DNA of 64,000 nt from contig NZ_JOFJ01000025.1 of the NCBI RefSeq assembly GCF_000718255.1, positions 8,213 through 72,212 of the forward strand, in the 5' to 3' direction. The stretch comes from Spirillospora albida (GTDB taxonomy: Bacteria > Actinomycetota > Actinomycetes > Streptosporangiales > Streptosporangiaceae). Shown piece by piece: positions 33,423 to 42,167 of the stretch. Made by a program: the position numbers and the translations under genes. The notes beneath the pieces were generated by a model. That model was not told where the DNA came from, ran no database searches, and saw only the letters and a list, made by a program, of their open reading frames with translations. Within the stretch, counting starts at the first letter, position 1; each line of letters starts with the position of its first letter.

Positions 33423-35201
33423 GTGAGTGTGCGGGAGGGGCCCGCCGGGCAGCACCGGGTGGAGCATCCGGTCAGCCCGAGGGAACTCGACCAGTACCGC
33501 GACCGGCTCTCCCGAGGTGGAGACGCGGTCGACCTGGAGAAATGGTCGGGGTCGCTGCCCGCCGCGTCCGGGATCGCGCCCCGGATCCGCGTCGGCCGTA
33601 ACAAATGGTTCAACCTGCTGTGGCTCGTCCCGATCGGGTGGGCGCTGCTCCTCGTCGCCGTCGCGGTCGCGCAGGAGCTCCGGGAGCACATGGCGGGCTT
33701 CATCGAGCGGCACCCCGGCACCCTTCCGGTGTCCGCCGCCGCCGAGCCCGGCATGCCGTGGTGGGCGGCGGTGCAGCATTTCGTGAACCTCGTGTTCATG
33801 CTCTTCATCATCCGGTCGGGCATCCAGATCCTCGCCGACCACGCCCGGCTGTACTGGACGCGCCATTCCACGCCCGGCAAGGACTGGTTCCGTTTCCAGA
33901 AGCCCGTGCCCGAGGATCCGCTATGGACCGCCAAGCAGGACTCGGTCACCCTGCCCAAGCACTTCGGGCTCCCCGGCCTGCGGCACTCCATCGGCCTCGC
34001 CCGCTGGTGGCACCTCGGCCTGGACGTGCTGTGGCTGGTCAACGGGATCGTGTTCTACGTGCTGCTGTTCTCGACCGGGCACTGGCGCCGGATCGTCCCG
34101 ACGAGCTGGGAGGTGTTCCCGAGCGCCGTCTCGGTGCTGATCCAGTACATGTCGCTGGACTGGCCGGTCGAGAGCGGCTGGACGGCCTTCAACTCGCTGC
34201 AGATGCTGGCCTACTTCGTCACCGTCTTCATCGCCGCGCCGCTGGCCCTCATCACCGGCCTCGGCATGTCGCCGGCGCTGTCGACGCGCATCAAGCCGGT
34301 GTCGCGGGTGCTGAGCATCCAGGTGGCGCGGTCGCTGCACTTCCTGGTGATGGTCTGGTTCGTGCTCTTCATCGTCGTCCACGTCACGCTCGTGTTCACG
34401 ACCGGGCTGCGCCGCAACCTCAACCACATCTACGCCGGACGCGACGACACCAGCTGGATCGGGCTGGCGGTGTTCGCGGTCGTCCTGGCGCTGCTCATCG
34501 CCGCGTGGGTCGCCGCGACACCGTTCACGCTGAAGTACCCGCGCCTCGTGCAGCGCGTGGGATCCGCTCTGGTGAGGCCGATCCAGCGGCTCTTCCAGCA
34601 TGTGGACGCAACCCCGGGCCAGTACACCGAGAAGGACATCTCCCCGTACTTCTGGCACAACGGCGCCTTCCCGCGCACGCCGGAGTACAAGGCGATGTTC
34701 GATGAGGGGTTCGCGTCATGGCGGCTGAAGGTCCACGGCCTGGTGGAGCACCCGGTCGAGCTCAGCCTGTCCGATCTGCGGGCGCTGCCGCGCCATGAGC
34801 AGATCACCCAGCACTTCTGCGTCCAGGGCTGGTCCGGCATCGCGAAATGGGGCGGGGTGTCGATGTCGACGATCCTGGACCTCGTCCAGCCGCATCCCGA
34901 GGCGAAATGGGTGGTCTTCTACTCGCTCGGTGACGGCCCGAGCGGCGGCCTGTACTACGACGTCCACCCGATCGAGCAGATGCGGTACCGGCTGACGATG
35001 CTCGCCTACGACATGAACGACGAGCCGCTGACGTACGGGCACGGCGCGCCGCTGCGGCTGCGCAACGAGATCCAGCACGGGTTCAAGCAGGTCAAGTGGA
35101 TCGCCGGGATCGACTTCGTGGCCAGCTTCGCCGATGTCGCGGGCGGGTACGGCGGCTACAACGCCGACCACGAGTTCTTCGGCTACGTCCACACCATCTG
35201 A
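33423..35201 (+). CDS. Cytochrome b561-like/molybdopterin oxidoreductase fusion
   Basis: The 592-residue protein joins a membrane domain (residues 60-370: about five helices, His-rich segments such as VQHFVNLVFMLFIIRSGIQI and RSLHFLVMVWFVLFIVVHV that could bind haem) to a sulfite oxidase-type molybdopterin domain (about 425-585) with the molybdenum-ligand Cys in QHFCVQGWSGIAKWGG. The orientation suggests electron exchange between the molybdenum site and membrane carriers. The physiological substrate is unknown. GTG at 33423 is the listed start; SD is weak. Confidence 0.85.
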   Translation: MSVREGPAGQHRVEHPVSPRELDQYRDRLSRGGDAVDLEKWSGSLPAASGIAPRIRVGRNKWFNLLWLVPIGWALLLVAVAVAQELREHMAGFIERHPGTLPVSAAAEPGMPWWAAVQHFVNLVFMLFIIRSGIQILADHARLYWTRHSTPGKDWFRFQKPVPEDPLWTAKQDSVTLPKHFGLPGLRHSIGLARWWHLGLDVLWLVNGIVFYVLLFSTGHWRRIVPTSWEVFPSAVSVLIQYMSLDWPVESGWTAFNSLQMLAYFVTVFIAAPLALITGLGMSPALSTRIKPVSRVLSIQVARSLHFLVMVWFVLFIVVHVTLVFTTGLRRNLNHIYAGRDDTSWIGLAVFAVVLALLIAAWVAATPFTLKYPRLVQRVGSALVRPIQRLFQHVDATPGQYTEKDISPYFWHNGAFPRTPEYKAMFDEGFASWRLKVHGLVEHPVELSLSDLRALPRHEQITQHFCVQGWSGIAKWGGVSMSTILDLVQPHPEAKWVVFYSLGDGPSGGLYYDVHPIEQMRYRLTMLAYDMNDEPLTYGHGAPLRLRNEIQHGFKQVKWIAGIDFVASFADVAGGYGGYNADHEFFGYVHTI

Positions 35202-35222
35202 TCCCGCTTCGGGGCGTCCACG

Positions 35223-35777
35223 TCAGGTGTCGCACGCGACCCCGTCGCCGTCGCGGTCGAGGTCGTAGACGTCCGAGCCGATCACCCGGACCGGCCCCGT
35301 CACGTACGCCGGCCCGTTGCCGCTCCCTCCGGCGCAGTCGACATCGTCGGCGATCGGGACGCAGCCGCTGTAGTTGGGATCGCACCGCCGCGCGGCCTTG
35401 GTGCCGACGGCGATGATCCGGTCGACGGGCCTCCTGGCGACCGCCTGGCGGATGAGCTCCTTCCCCGTCTGCACGCCGCCGGTGAGGGTCACCCGGTAGG
35501 TGAGGGTCTTGATCCCCGCCCTCCCTTGCCTGCGCACCTTGGTGGTGCCCTTGGCCAGACCCGCGTCGCTCACCTTGCGCGTCCGGTACGGGATCCTCTG
35601 GCGCTCGGTGACCGTGCGCACCTCGCTCGACGGCGTGGCGGTGGGCGTGGCCGTCTTACTGGCCGCGCTGGTGGACGGCGTCGCGCTGACCGCTTGCGGT
35701 ACCGGGGTCTCCGACTCACAGCCGGTGGTCACGAGCAGGCCGCCGACAACCAGCGCGACCGTGACAGCACGTCTCAT
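35223..35777 (-). CDS. Lipoprotein with G5 and excalibur domains
   Basis: The 184-residue product has a lipobox-type signal (VGGLLVTTGCE, Cys near residue 20), a Ser/Thr-rich linker, a G5-type segment (VTERQRIPYRTRKVSDAGLA), and a C-terminal excalibur motif (SDVYDLDRDGDGVACDT) that resembles Ca-binding D-x-D-x-DG. ATG at 35777. It is probably attached to the membrane on the outside. It converges with the oxidoreductase gene. Confidence 0.82.
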   Translation of the reverse strand: MRRAVTVALVVGGLLVTTGCESETPVPQAVSATPSTSAASKTATPTATPSSEVRTVTERQRIPYRTRKVSDAGLAKGTTKVRRQGRAGIKTLTYRVTLTGGVQTGKELIRQAVARRPVDRIIAVGTKAARRCDPNYSGCVPIADDVDCAGGSGNGPAYVTGPVRVIGSDVYDLDRDGDGVACDT

Positions 35778-35943
35778 CTCCACGCTCCCCGTCTCGAGGG
35801 CGTCCGCGTTCACGGAAGGCAGGACGCGCCCTTGTTCACCGACGATCACTGGGAGCAACCAACAGGATACTACGCCTCAATGGGGTAATTCTCAGAAACC
35901 CAGACGACCCGCCCTCGGACGGCTCAACCCGGCCGTCGCTCGC

Positions 35944-36129
35944 TCAGAGTGCTCTGAGAGCTTCGGCGAAGCGCCGAAAATCCTTTCGGCCCACAATGAT
36001 CTTGGGCCCTTCGGGATCCTTGCTGTCGCGTACAGCCACGCCACCCGAGATGGATGCCACCTCGATGCAGGCATCTCCAGATTCATTGCTCCGGGACGAT
36101 TTCCGCCACACCGCGATACCTATGCCCAT
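35944..36129 (-). CDS. DUF397 domain protein
   Basis: The 61-residue protein has the DUF397 hallmarks WRKSSRSNESGDACIEVA and VAVRDSKDPEGPKIIV. DUF397 proteins are small partners of XRE/DUF5753 regulators in actinomycetes, often linked to development. It overlaps the upstream regulator gene by ten bases. Role by family only. Confidence 0.93.
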   Translation of the reverse strand: MGIGIAVWRKSSRSNESGDACIEVASISGGVAVRDSKDPEGPKIIVGRKDFRRFAEALRAL

Positions 36130-36914
36130 CTTTCTCCGATGACCTTTCTGATCCGTTCCCGAGTGTCGTGCACGTTGAGCGCTTCGGCCTGCAACACCGT
36201 CATGGTCTCGTTCACCAAGGCGAGCTCGTCCGGACGGCTTGAGGTCTCCCCGCCGTACGCCTTGGCCGTGTAGACGACCTGCCGCTGGTCCGGCAAGGTG
36301 GCGATGACGAAGGTGGCCCACACGTTCCGTATGTATCGGATCGGCGCGATCTGGATGTTCACCCTCTCCCGCTTCGAGAGTTCCAATAGGAACTCAAGCT
36401 GCTCCCTCATCACCTCCTTCCCGCCGACCTCTCGATAAAGAACGCTTTCGTCCATGACGACCGTCACCACCGGACAGGGAACCCGGTACAGGATCTCCTG
36501 ACGCCGCATCCTGTTCTTGACGGCGTCTTCGTCCTGCAGAAGGAATCGAGCGTAACGCTCGGTCTGAAACAGACCATGAACGATTCTTTCTTCATAGGCA
36601 CGGAGCATTATGGCCGTCTGCTCGGCCTTGGGAAAGTTGGCGAAGAACTCGGGGTACTTGTCGGACTTGATCGATTCTAGTAGCTCGTCCCATGCCTCGA
36701 CGAGGGTCGTTCCGGACTTCAGGCCCCGATCGAGCCTGAGGGCGAAGTCGCGGCGGCAGCGGGCTTTGCCCGACTCGATCTGCGTGATGTAACTGCGGGT
36801 CACATTGACCAGGTCAGCGAGTTCCTGCTGAGTGAGTCCGGCCGCCTTGCGGAGCCGCCGGACCTCCGCACCGTAGCTCAGGAATTCCGGCTTGATGTTC
36901 TTCAGGACGGTCAC
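36120..36914 (-). CDS. XRE-family regulator with DUF5753
   Basis: The 264-residue protein has an N-terminal helix-turn-helix (EVRRLRKAAGLTQQELADLV, then VTRSYITQIESGKARC) and a C-terminal DUF5753 domain (HGLFQTERYARFLLQDEDAV, DESVLYREVGG, IQIAPIRY). With the DUF397 gene and the divergent HATPase gene it forms the common actinomycete trio related to developmental and antibiotic control. GC is visibly lower than in the surroundings. Confidence 0.92.
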   Translation of the reverse strand: MTVLKNIKPEFLSYGAEVRRLRKAAGLTQQELADLVNVTRSYITQIESGKARCRRDFALRLDRGLKSGTTLVEAWDELLESIKSDKYPEFFANFPKAEQTAIMLRAYEERIVHGLFQTERYARFLLQDEDAVKNRMRRQEILYRVPCPVVTVVMDESVLYREVGGKEVMREQLEFLLELSKRERVNIQIAPIRYIRNVWATFVIATLPDQRQVVYTAKAYGGETSSRPDELALVNETMTVLQAEALNVHDTRERIRKVIGERWA

Positions 36915-37117
36915 AGCGCTCCCGGGGGCTTGGTGAGCGGATGCGGTAGGGGAAGTGAGCTTTTGGTGACTGCTTCAGCGGTACCCAGGCATCGTACTTA
37001 AGCGCGTGACTGGATGGTGGTTGTTCGACAACACAGAGTGATTGCGCATGGAATCTCCCGGTTTGTAATGAGAGCCCGTCCGCGATCAGCCGCCACCGTC
37101 CATGTTGGAGGGTCCCC

Positions 37118-37516
37118 ATGCCACCCATCGCTCTCGCTCCCGAGGCGCCGGCGCTCGTGCTGGAGCCGAACGACCGGGCGCCCGGTCACGCCCGCCGGTT
37201 CCTGGTGGAGCGGTTCCGCGAACTCGGTATCGAGGACGACTTCGTCGGGCGGCTCGTGGTCACCGAGCTCGTCACGAACGCCTTCAAGCACGTCGGATTC
37301 GGGCACATCGTCGTCCGGATCTTCCCTGACGGACGCGACGACCTGGTCACGATCGAGGTGTGGAACCAGGGGACGGGACACCCTGTCGTCCGACCCGAGG
37401 ACGCGGACGCCATCTGCGGGCGCGGGCTGGCGATGATGACGCGGCTCGTCCACGACTGGGGTGTCCGCCCGCTGGCCGAGGGCGGCAAGATCGTCTGGGC
37501 GCGCTGCCCCCGCTGA
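37118..37516 (+). CDS. ATP-binding protein, anti-sigma regulatory kinase-like
   Basis: A 132-residue HATPase domain of the SpoIIAB/RsbW-like group: LVVTELVTNAFKHVGFGHIV (N-box) and ICGRGLAMMTRLVHDWGV (G-box). It lacks any other domain. ATG at 37118. It is divergent from the XRE gene and may control a sigma factor or anti-anti-sigma; the partner is unknown. Confidence 0.85.
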   Translation: MPPIALAPEAPALVLEPNDRAPGHARRFLVERFRELGIEDDFVGRLVVTELVTNAFKHVGFGHIVVRIFPDGRDDLVTIEVWNQGTGHPVVRPEDADAICGRGLAMMTRLVHDWGVRPLAEGGKIVWARCPR

Positions 37517-37593
37517 TCACCCGCGCGGCCCGCCAGCACCGCCGGCCCCGCGCCGCCCGTACGCGTCTCGCGGCGGTCGGCCGGCGTCGGCGA

Positions 37594-38271
37594 TCAGGAG
37601 ACACGCCGCCAGATCGCCTCGTGTTGCGACCACTGCCCCGGTTTCGGGGCCGGTCGCCGGGCGCTCACCACGCGCCGAACCAGGACGGGCTCCATCCCTG
37701 CGAGCAGTTCCTCGAGCTCCCCACCATCAAAGAAATGGATCAGCAGCCCGGCTTTCGGTCCCGCCAGGTAGCGCAGCGTTAGACCGGCGCCCTTCGGGTC
37801 TGCCTCCACCACCTCGTGATCGGGCCACAGGTCGGTGCGGGTGGAGTTCACGCGGACGGCGAGCAGCCCGCCCGGGCGCACCAGCCGCTGAGCGTGGCGG
37901 ATCCGGCTGTGCGCGGCGGCACGGTCTCCATGCTGGAAGACCTGGATGCCCACCACCAGGTCGTACGTCGCGCCGGCCGGAAGTGCCGAGAGATCTCCGT
38001 GAACCAGCCGGTCCCGACGTTCCGGCATCCGCCGCGAGAGCTGCTCGACCGCCACCGGCGAGATGTCCAAGCCGACCAGATCCAGGCCCGCTTCGACGAG
38101 GGGGACGTAGTTGCGTCCGTTACCGCATCCGATGTACAGGCCGCGGCCGCACGCGGAGGCCTTGGCGGCGGTGATGATGTCGCCGATGAACGGGACCGGT
38201 GGTTCGTCCAGGTAGCGTCCCTTGGCGTACTCGGCGTCCCAAGCCGCCGCAGCCGATTGCGTGACCCTCAC
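37594..38271 (-). CDS. SAM-dependent methyltransferase
   Basis: A class I methyltransferase fold of about 225 residues: LYIGCGNGRNYVPLVEAGLD (SAM loop), LVGLDISPVAVEQL, YDLVVGIQVFQHGDRAAAHS and LVRPGGLLAVRVNST. The start is likely one of two adjacent GTG codons near 38271 behind a G-rich region; I list the nearer. Target not identifiable. It stands alone on the minus strand. Confidence 0.82.
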   Translation of the reverse strand: MRVTQSAAAAWDAEYAKGRYLDEPPVPFIGDIITAAKASACGRGLYIGCGNGRNYVPLVEAGLDLVGLDISPVAVEQLSRRMPERRDRLVHGDLSALPAGATYDLVVGIQVFQHGDRAAAHSRIRHAQRLVRPGGLLAVRVNSTRTDLWPDHEVVEADPKGAGLTLRYLAGPKAGLLIHFFDGGELEELLAGMEPVLVRRVVSARRPAPKPGQWSQHEAIWRRVS

Positions 38272-38679
38272 CACCCCTTCACCCCCATATGTTGGGCTTC
38301 TCCCTTGCCCAGATCCCACAAGTTGAGGTCAGGACGGTAGCGGATGGGAGGCGCTCGGCGCCGGGGGATCGCCGGAGCGCTCGGCCGTCCGATGTCGACC
38401 TGCGGCGGCCGGACCGGTGGCCTCCTGCGTCGGCTTCTCACCCCCCCCCGCGCCCGCCTGCTGCCTCGACTCGCCCGAGAGCGCGACGGCGAAGCGGATC
38501 GCCGAGGCGTTCTTCTCGAAGGAAATGTGGCAGTCCGTAACGGTCATCTGCCTCATTGTGAGCATGTGATTACGGATCGGTCACTACATTGGCCACAAAC
38601 GGGATAAACGGCGCAATCATGTTGATACTTCCGGTTACCTTGACTCGCGATCTCACACCTTGTCGAACATGGAGGATGC

Positions 38680-39252
38680 ATGCGCCGTTCCGTCACCGCG
38701 ACGATCATCTCCGGCGCTCTGGCCGCCGGTCTGCTCGTCTCGGCCCCCGCTGCCCAAGCGGACACCCGGTCGAAGGTCCAGCCGTCCGCGGCTCAGGACG
38801 ACTTCGGCAAGGAGGTGACCGTCACGCGCACCGGGGCGATCTCCGCGGAGGCCCTCCTCGCCGAGGCCAAGCGCGCGGGCAAGCCGTACAGCGCCAAGGA
38901 GACCGCGGCCATCAGGGCCGCCGAGCGGTGCGGATGGTACGAGCGCACCCGTGGCCGCAAGTCCGCCAAGGGCCGCTGGCTGATCATGGTCACCAACCGG
39001 CTCAACTGGTGCTGGGACGGCAGTTACGTCCGCTCCTACCGGGCGGACTTCCGCGCCTACACCTACAACAAGCACGTGTGGCAGTGGCGCGGCTGGGCCA
39101 AGAGGAAGGCGACCCACCCCGCGAGCTGGAGTTCGGTGACTGCCCGGGTGCGGGGCAAGTTCTACTACACCGGCAACGGCCGGACCTACAAGCCGTGGGT
39201 CGCGGTGACGGGCTACAACAACGGCGCGTACCGCTCGCGGGCCGGCGGCTGA
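38680..39252 (+). CDS. Secreted protein of unknown function
   Basis: The 190-residue product has a signal peptide (cut near APAAQADT), then an Ala/Lys-rich region, then a domain rich in Trp and Tyr with two Cys (ERCGWYERTRGRKSAKGRW, NWCWDGSYVRSYRADF). Repeated Trp/Tyr strands such as KHVWQWRGWAKR and GKFYYTGNGRTYKPW suggest a beta-sandwich. ATG has GGAGG upstream (GGAGGATGC). I recognise no family. Confidence 0.75.
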   Translation: MRRSVTATIISGALAAGLLVSAPAAQADTRSKVQPSAAQDDFGKEVTVTRTGAISAEALLAEAKRAGKPYSAKETAAIRAAERCGWYERTRGRKSAKGRWLIMVTNRLNWCWDGSYVRSYRADFRAYTYNKHVWQWRGWAKRKATHPASWSSVTARVRGKFYYTGNGRTYKPWVAVTGYNNGAYRSRAGG

Positions 39253-39280
39253 TCCTGCGCAAGCCCCAGCGCGGTTCTAC

Positions 39281-39320
39281 CGTGAGCCGCCGTGAACCGC
39301 CGTGAACCGCCGTGAACCGC
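39281..39320 (+). repeat. Four tandem decamers
   Basis: CGTGAACCGC occurs three times directly after a first copy with one change (CGTGAGCCGC), total 40 bp, just past the secreted-protein gene. No function is evident; slippage-prone. Confidence 0.9.
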
Positions 39321-39359
39321 CGCTGGCGAGCATCGTCGACGAAGGCCGACGTGCACACC

Positions 39360-39397
39360 AAGACCCCGCCGTCCTCAAGCACTCGCGGCGGGGTCTT
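39360..39397 (+). terminator. Rho-independent terminator
   Basis: A perfect 12-bp stem (AAGACCCCGCCG 39360-39371 with 39386-39397) with a 14-nt loop. It can end the secreted-protein transcript. Confidence 0.75.
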
Positions 39398-39566
39398 GTC
39401 GCATCCTGCACTCTCACCGGCTCCGGCGCTCTCGGCCGCCCGCGGATCCGACGGGAGACGGCGCCCCGCACCACCGCGTCCGACTCGGCCCGGCCATCGG
39501 AGCGGTGGCCCTCACTCCCTGCACGCGCCTTGCCTTGAGACGGATCTGCGTGGGCGCCGACCGAAT

Positions 39567-39929
39567 TCACACGGCGAACAGAAGGGCGGCGCTCACGAGG
39601 ACCGCCACGGCGGTGGCGAAGTGGACCCCGAACGCCGTGGCCTTGGTGCCGCCGTTGCGCAGGACGATCAGGGTGTCGCCGAGCGGGTTCAGAGCCACGA
39701 CCAGCATGAACCAGGCCGCCGCGTGGGAGCCGGCGAAAGCCAGCAGGGCCAGGCCGAGGATGCCGTAGCCGCCGTCACGGACTCCCTTGATCGTCAGGTA
39801 GGCACTGGCCGGGGACGGCACGCCGTAGCCGGCCGCCGCGGGCACCGGCTTCAGCAGGAACTGCACGCCGACGTACAGGACGAGGACGTCGAGCACGATG
39901 GCCAGGCCGTACGCGATGGGGGTCAGCAT
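39567..39929 (-). CDS. Small integral membrane protein (DUF4267-like)
   Basis: The 120-residue product has four hydrophobic helices and resembles DUF4267 proteins, with YGLAIVLDVLVLYVGVQFLL and YLTIKGVRDGGYGILGLALL. ATG at 39929 has GGAG upstream. It is divergent from a TetR gene with two matched inverted repeats between, so it is likely the repressor's target. Transport or redox role unknown. Confidence 0.82.
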   Translation of the reverse strand: MLTPIAYGLAIVLDVLVLYVGVQFLLKPVPAAAGYGVPSPASAYLTIKGVRDGGYGILGLALLAFAGSHAAAWFMLVVALNPLGDTLIVLRNGGTKATAFGVHFATAVAVLVSAALLFAV

Positions 39930-39943
39930 CGAATCTCCAATTG

Positions 39944-39956
39944 CTAGCAACGCTAG
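39944..39956. promoter_or_regulatory. TetR operator copy 1
   Basis: Perfect palindrome CTAGC-AAC-GCTAG, 15 bp before the DUF4267-like gene start. An identical arrangement with a different centre lies 51 bp away, near the tetR start. Confidence 0.75.
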
Positions 39957-39994
39957 GAACAAGTGCGACGCTAACATAGCTTCAGCAAACCCCG

Positions 39995-40007
39995 CTAGCG
40001 CCGCTAG
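39995..40007. promoter_or_regulatory. TetR operator copy 2
   Basis: Perfect palindrome CTAGC-GCC-GCTAG, nine bases before the tetR ATG. A related GCTA-ACA-TAGC element (39970-39980) lies between the two. Confidence 0.75.
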
Positions 40008-40016
40008 AATTCACTC

Positions 40017-40604
40017 ATGTCGATTCAGGCCCGCCGGGAGCGGGAGCGAGCGGAGCGGGAGCGGCTGATCGTCACGGCGGCCCGCGAGCTGGCCGAGGCC
40101 GAGGGGTGGGAGGCGGTGACGACCCGTCGGCTGGCCGAACGCGTCGAATACAGCCAGCCGGTGCTCTACAGCCACTTCGCGGGCAAGAACGCGATCATGA
40201 CGGCGGTCGCGCTCGAGGGGTTCGCCGACCTCGCCGCCGAGCTGCGCGCCGCCCGCGGGGCGGCTCGCGACGCGCGGCAGGTCCTCGCCGACGTCGCCGC
40301 GGCCTACACCGCGTTCGGTGAGCGACGCCCGGCGCTCTACGACGCGATGTTCAACCAGGCCGTGAACCTGCCGTTCGCCACCCCGGAGGCACCGGCCGCC
40401 CTGCACGCCGGCTTCGACGAGCTGCGTCAGGCCGTCCGGCCCGTCGCCGGGGACGACGATGTGGACATGCTCACCGAGGTGCTGTGGAGCGGGCTGCACG
40501 GGCTCGTGACGCTGACGCGCGTCGGCCGGCTCCCGCGCGAGCACCACGAGCACCGTCTTGCCCTGCTGCTCCAGCGACTCTCGACCCGGACGAGCAGACC
40601 TTGA
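40017..40604 (+). CDS. TetR-family regulator
   Basis: The 195-residue protein has the TetR HTH (LIVTAARELAEAEGWEAVTT, RRLAERVEYSQPVLYSHFAG) and an all-helical ligand domain of the WHG/TetR_C type (HGLVTLTRVGRLPREHHEHR). Divergent from the membrane protein gene with twin operators; likely represses both. Inducer unknown. Confidence 0.92.
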   Translation: MSIQARRERERAERERLIVTAARELAEAEGWEAVTTRRLAERVEYSQPVLYSHFAGKNAIMTAVALEGFADLAAELRAARGAARDARQVLADVAAAYTAFGERRPALYDAMFNQAVNLPFATPEAPAALHAGFDELRQAVRPVAGDDDVDMLTEVLWSGLHGLVTLTRVGRLPREHHEHRLALLLQRLSTRTSRP

Positions 40605-40680
40605 GCGGACCGTGGGACCTGATCCGCGCCCCTCTGCGGTGAGGAGACCATCGGCCGCCATCCCTGCGCGGGCTGGCGGT

Positions 40681-41002
40681 CTACTTGACCATGCGGAAGC
40701 GCGGGTGCTGCAACCACGCGGCGAGGAAATCGGCGTCGCCCATGTGGTTCACCCAGGGCGTTTCCCTCGCCGTCTGGTAGCGGAGTTCGTCCAGGGTGCC
40801 GGGGAGTGCACGGGCTCCGGAGCTGATGGACGCGAGCAGCAGTTCGCTTTGCTCGGTGTCCGGTTCGCCGTACGGAACACCGGGCGGGAGGGCGTCCGGT
40901 ATGAGCGCGCCTCCGAAGTCGACGAGGGCCTCGAAGCGGCGACCTCTCTGCGCTGAGCGTCGAAGCGGTCGCGCGCCGGGCGCGCTACTCGTCAGCCGCT
41001 CT
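40681..41002 (-). pseudogene. Possible gene remnant without start codon
   Basis: Reading frame ending at 40681 encodes a plausible protein segment (FEALVDFGGALIPDALPPGV, then DTEQSELLLASISSGARALP and WVNHMGDADFLAAWLQHPRF) but has no ATG, GTG or TTG after the end of the gene before it. It may be the C-terminus of a longer gene lost by deletion or frameshift from 41003-41446. Weak support. Confidence 0.35.
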
Positions 41003-41446
41003 TCAAGCGCTGACGAGATGTTGCAGGTCTGTGGCGGCTTTCGCGGCCACTTGGCGGCCGTGCTGCAGTTCGTCCAGCAGCGCCTGCCCGAGCCCCTTGT
41101 CCGCCACCGCCTGCTCCGACACCGGAGCACCGGAACGGACCCTTCCGCCGATGGCCAGCACTCCCATCAGCGGACGTCCCTGGAAGGCACGGTCGACCCC
41201 ATCGATCAGTTCCCGGCCCGTCAGACGCCGGAGGGTCTCTGCCCCCTGGTCGGAGACCTGGACGTACACCCAGACGTTCCCTTCCATGGCGTGACCGTCC
41301 ACGCAGTCGAAGAGGTACAGCCGGGAGCCCTGCCGTATCAGGCCGGTGGTCGGGAAGTTGAACCTGTCGAACTCGGCGATGGCCACAGCGTCCTCAGAGG
41401 GCAGCCACGGCCGAGCACCGATCGTGACCTCAATGAGCTCGGTCAT
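41003..41446 (-). CDS. Hypothetical protein, second of a coupled pair
   Basis: The 147-residue product starts MTELIEVTIGARPWLPSEDA and contains LYLFDCVDGHAMEGNVWVYV and a Gly/Ala/Gln-rich C-terminus. ATG follows GGAGGGCAAGGT and overlaps the stop of the gene upstream (ATGA). No family recognised. Lower GC and unusual codon choice than neighbours suggest acquisition. Confidence 0.6.
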   Translation of the reverse strand: MTELIEVTIGARPWLPSEDAVAIAEFDRFNFPTTGLIRQGSRLYLFDCVDGHAMEGNVWVYVQVSDQGAETLRRLTGRELIDGVDRAFQGRPLMGVLAIGGRVRSGAPVSEQAVADKGLGQALLDELQHGRQVAAKAATDLQHLVSA

Positions 41447-41850
41447 ACCTTGCCCTCCTTCCACTTGAACTGCGCCCCTTCGAGGCAGCGTTTGAACGCG
41501 GCCACCTCATCATCCGCCCAATCCGCGCGTTCGTCCATGGTCGCCACCGAAGCGTGATGGGGATTGAAGGCCGTTGGCGTGGGCCATACCCGGAAGCCTG
41601 CGGCACGCAACCTACCTGCAAGGACGTACCGTACAGCGTCTCCGGCGGTGGCTCCTGCCGTCTTTCTTCGGTTTACCGAAGATGCCGCTTCGTCGACGGA
41701 TGCTTTGCCGCGTATGAATGACAACTCCGTTTGGCCGCCTGTAGGCCGATTTTTGAATGGTTCGCCGTCGATGAGTTGGGCGAAGCTGCCGTACTGGCTG
41801 AGCCACTCATCATCCCCGATCTCTCCAGTCGCACTGGAGTCACTGGTCAT
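41443..41850 (-). CDS. Hypothetical protein, first of a coupled pair
   Basis: A 135-residue product: MTSDSSATGEIGDDEWLSQY then an Arg/Lys-rich middle (SVNRRKTAGATAGDAVRYVL) and an acidic/aromatic end (ERADWADDEVAAFKRCLEGA). It is coupled to the next gene. Visibly lower GC than its surroundings. Whether the pair is a toxin/immunity or regulatory module is unknown. Confidence 0.6.
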   Translation of the reverse strand: MTSDSSATGEIGDDEWLSQYGSFAQLIDGEPFKNRPTGGQTELSFIRGKASVDEAASSVNRRKTAGATAGDAVRYVLAGRLRAAGFRVWPTPTAFNPHHASVATMDERADWADDEVAAFKRCLEGAQFKWKEGKV

Positions 41851-42167
41851 GTGCGCGTGGGCCTCCGCTTCCCTGCGGCTTCAACGGTGTTCAGACTGGA
41901 CCGCACCACGATCCTCGCGCAGTGGAACCGGCCGGTAACTTTTAGTTATGGCCAACGGTGGCCATCTGGTCGATATAAGGCCGACCACCAGGCAGTGCTG
42001 GTGCTTCCATGCCGGCACCGCCCGCACCAGCGCTCACCGTGCCCGAAGGCACCGGACGACTCATCCCCCGCGTGGTCTCCTGCTCATGCTGTGCGGTCTG
42101 GAGCGAGGGCCTTGCCCGTCCTGGTTGGTGGCGGACTCCGGGGCCGTATGTGATTAGGGAGGCGGGC
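41851..42167. other. Intergenic stretch upstream of the OsmC-like gene
   Basis: The 317 bp separate divergent genes. An open frame continues upstream of the OsmC-like gene but lacks its family sequence. A small TGGCCA-ACGG-TGGCCA repeat near 41948 is visible. Nothing else supported. Confidence 0.45.

Larger units (their letters stand above)
39253..39566. other. Intergenic stretch with decamer repeats and terminator
   Basis: The 314 bp hold a 4-copy decamer repeat and a terminator (listed separately). I see no gene in the remaining sequence. Confidence 0.6.

Noticed and set aside
38329..38565. Minus-strand ORF of 78 codons upstream of the secreted-protein gene
   Set aside because: The start region lacks a good Shine-Dalgarno and the second half is low-complexity Pro/Ala/Gly; not enough support for a gene.
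40651..40680. GCCGATGG on the minus strand near 40.65 kb
   Set aside because: The -35 position reads CAGCC and no minus-strand gene follows in a sensible place.
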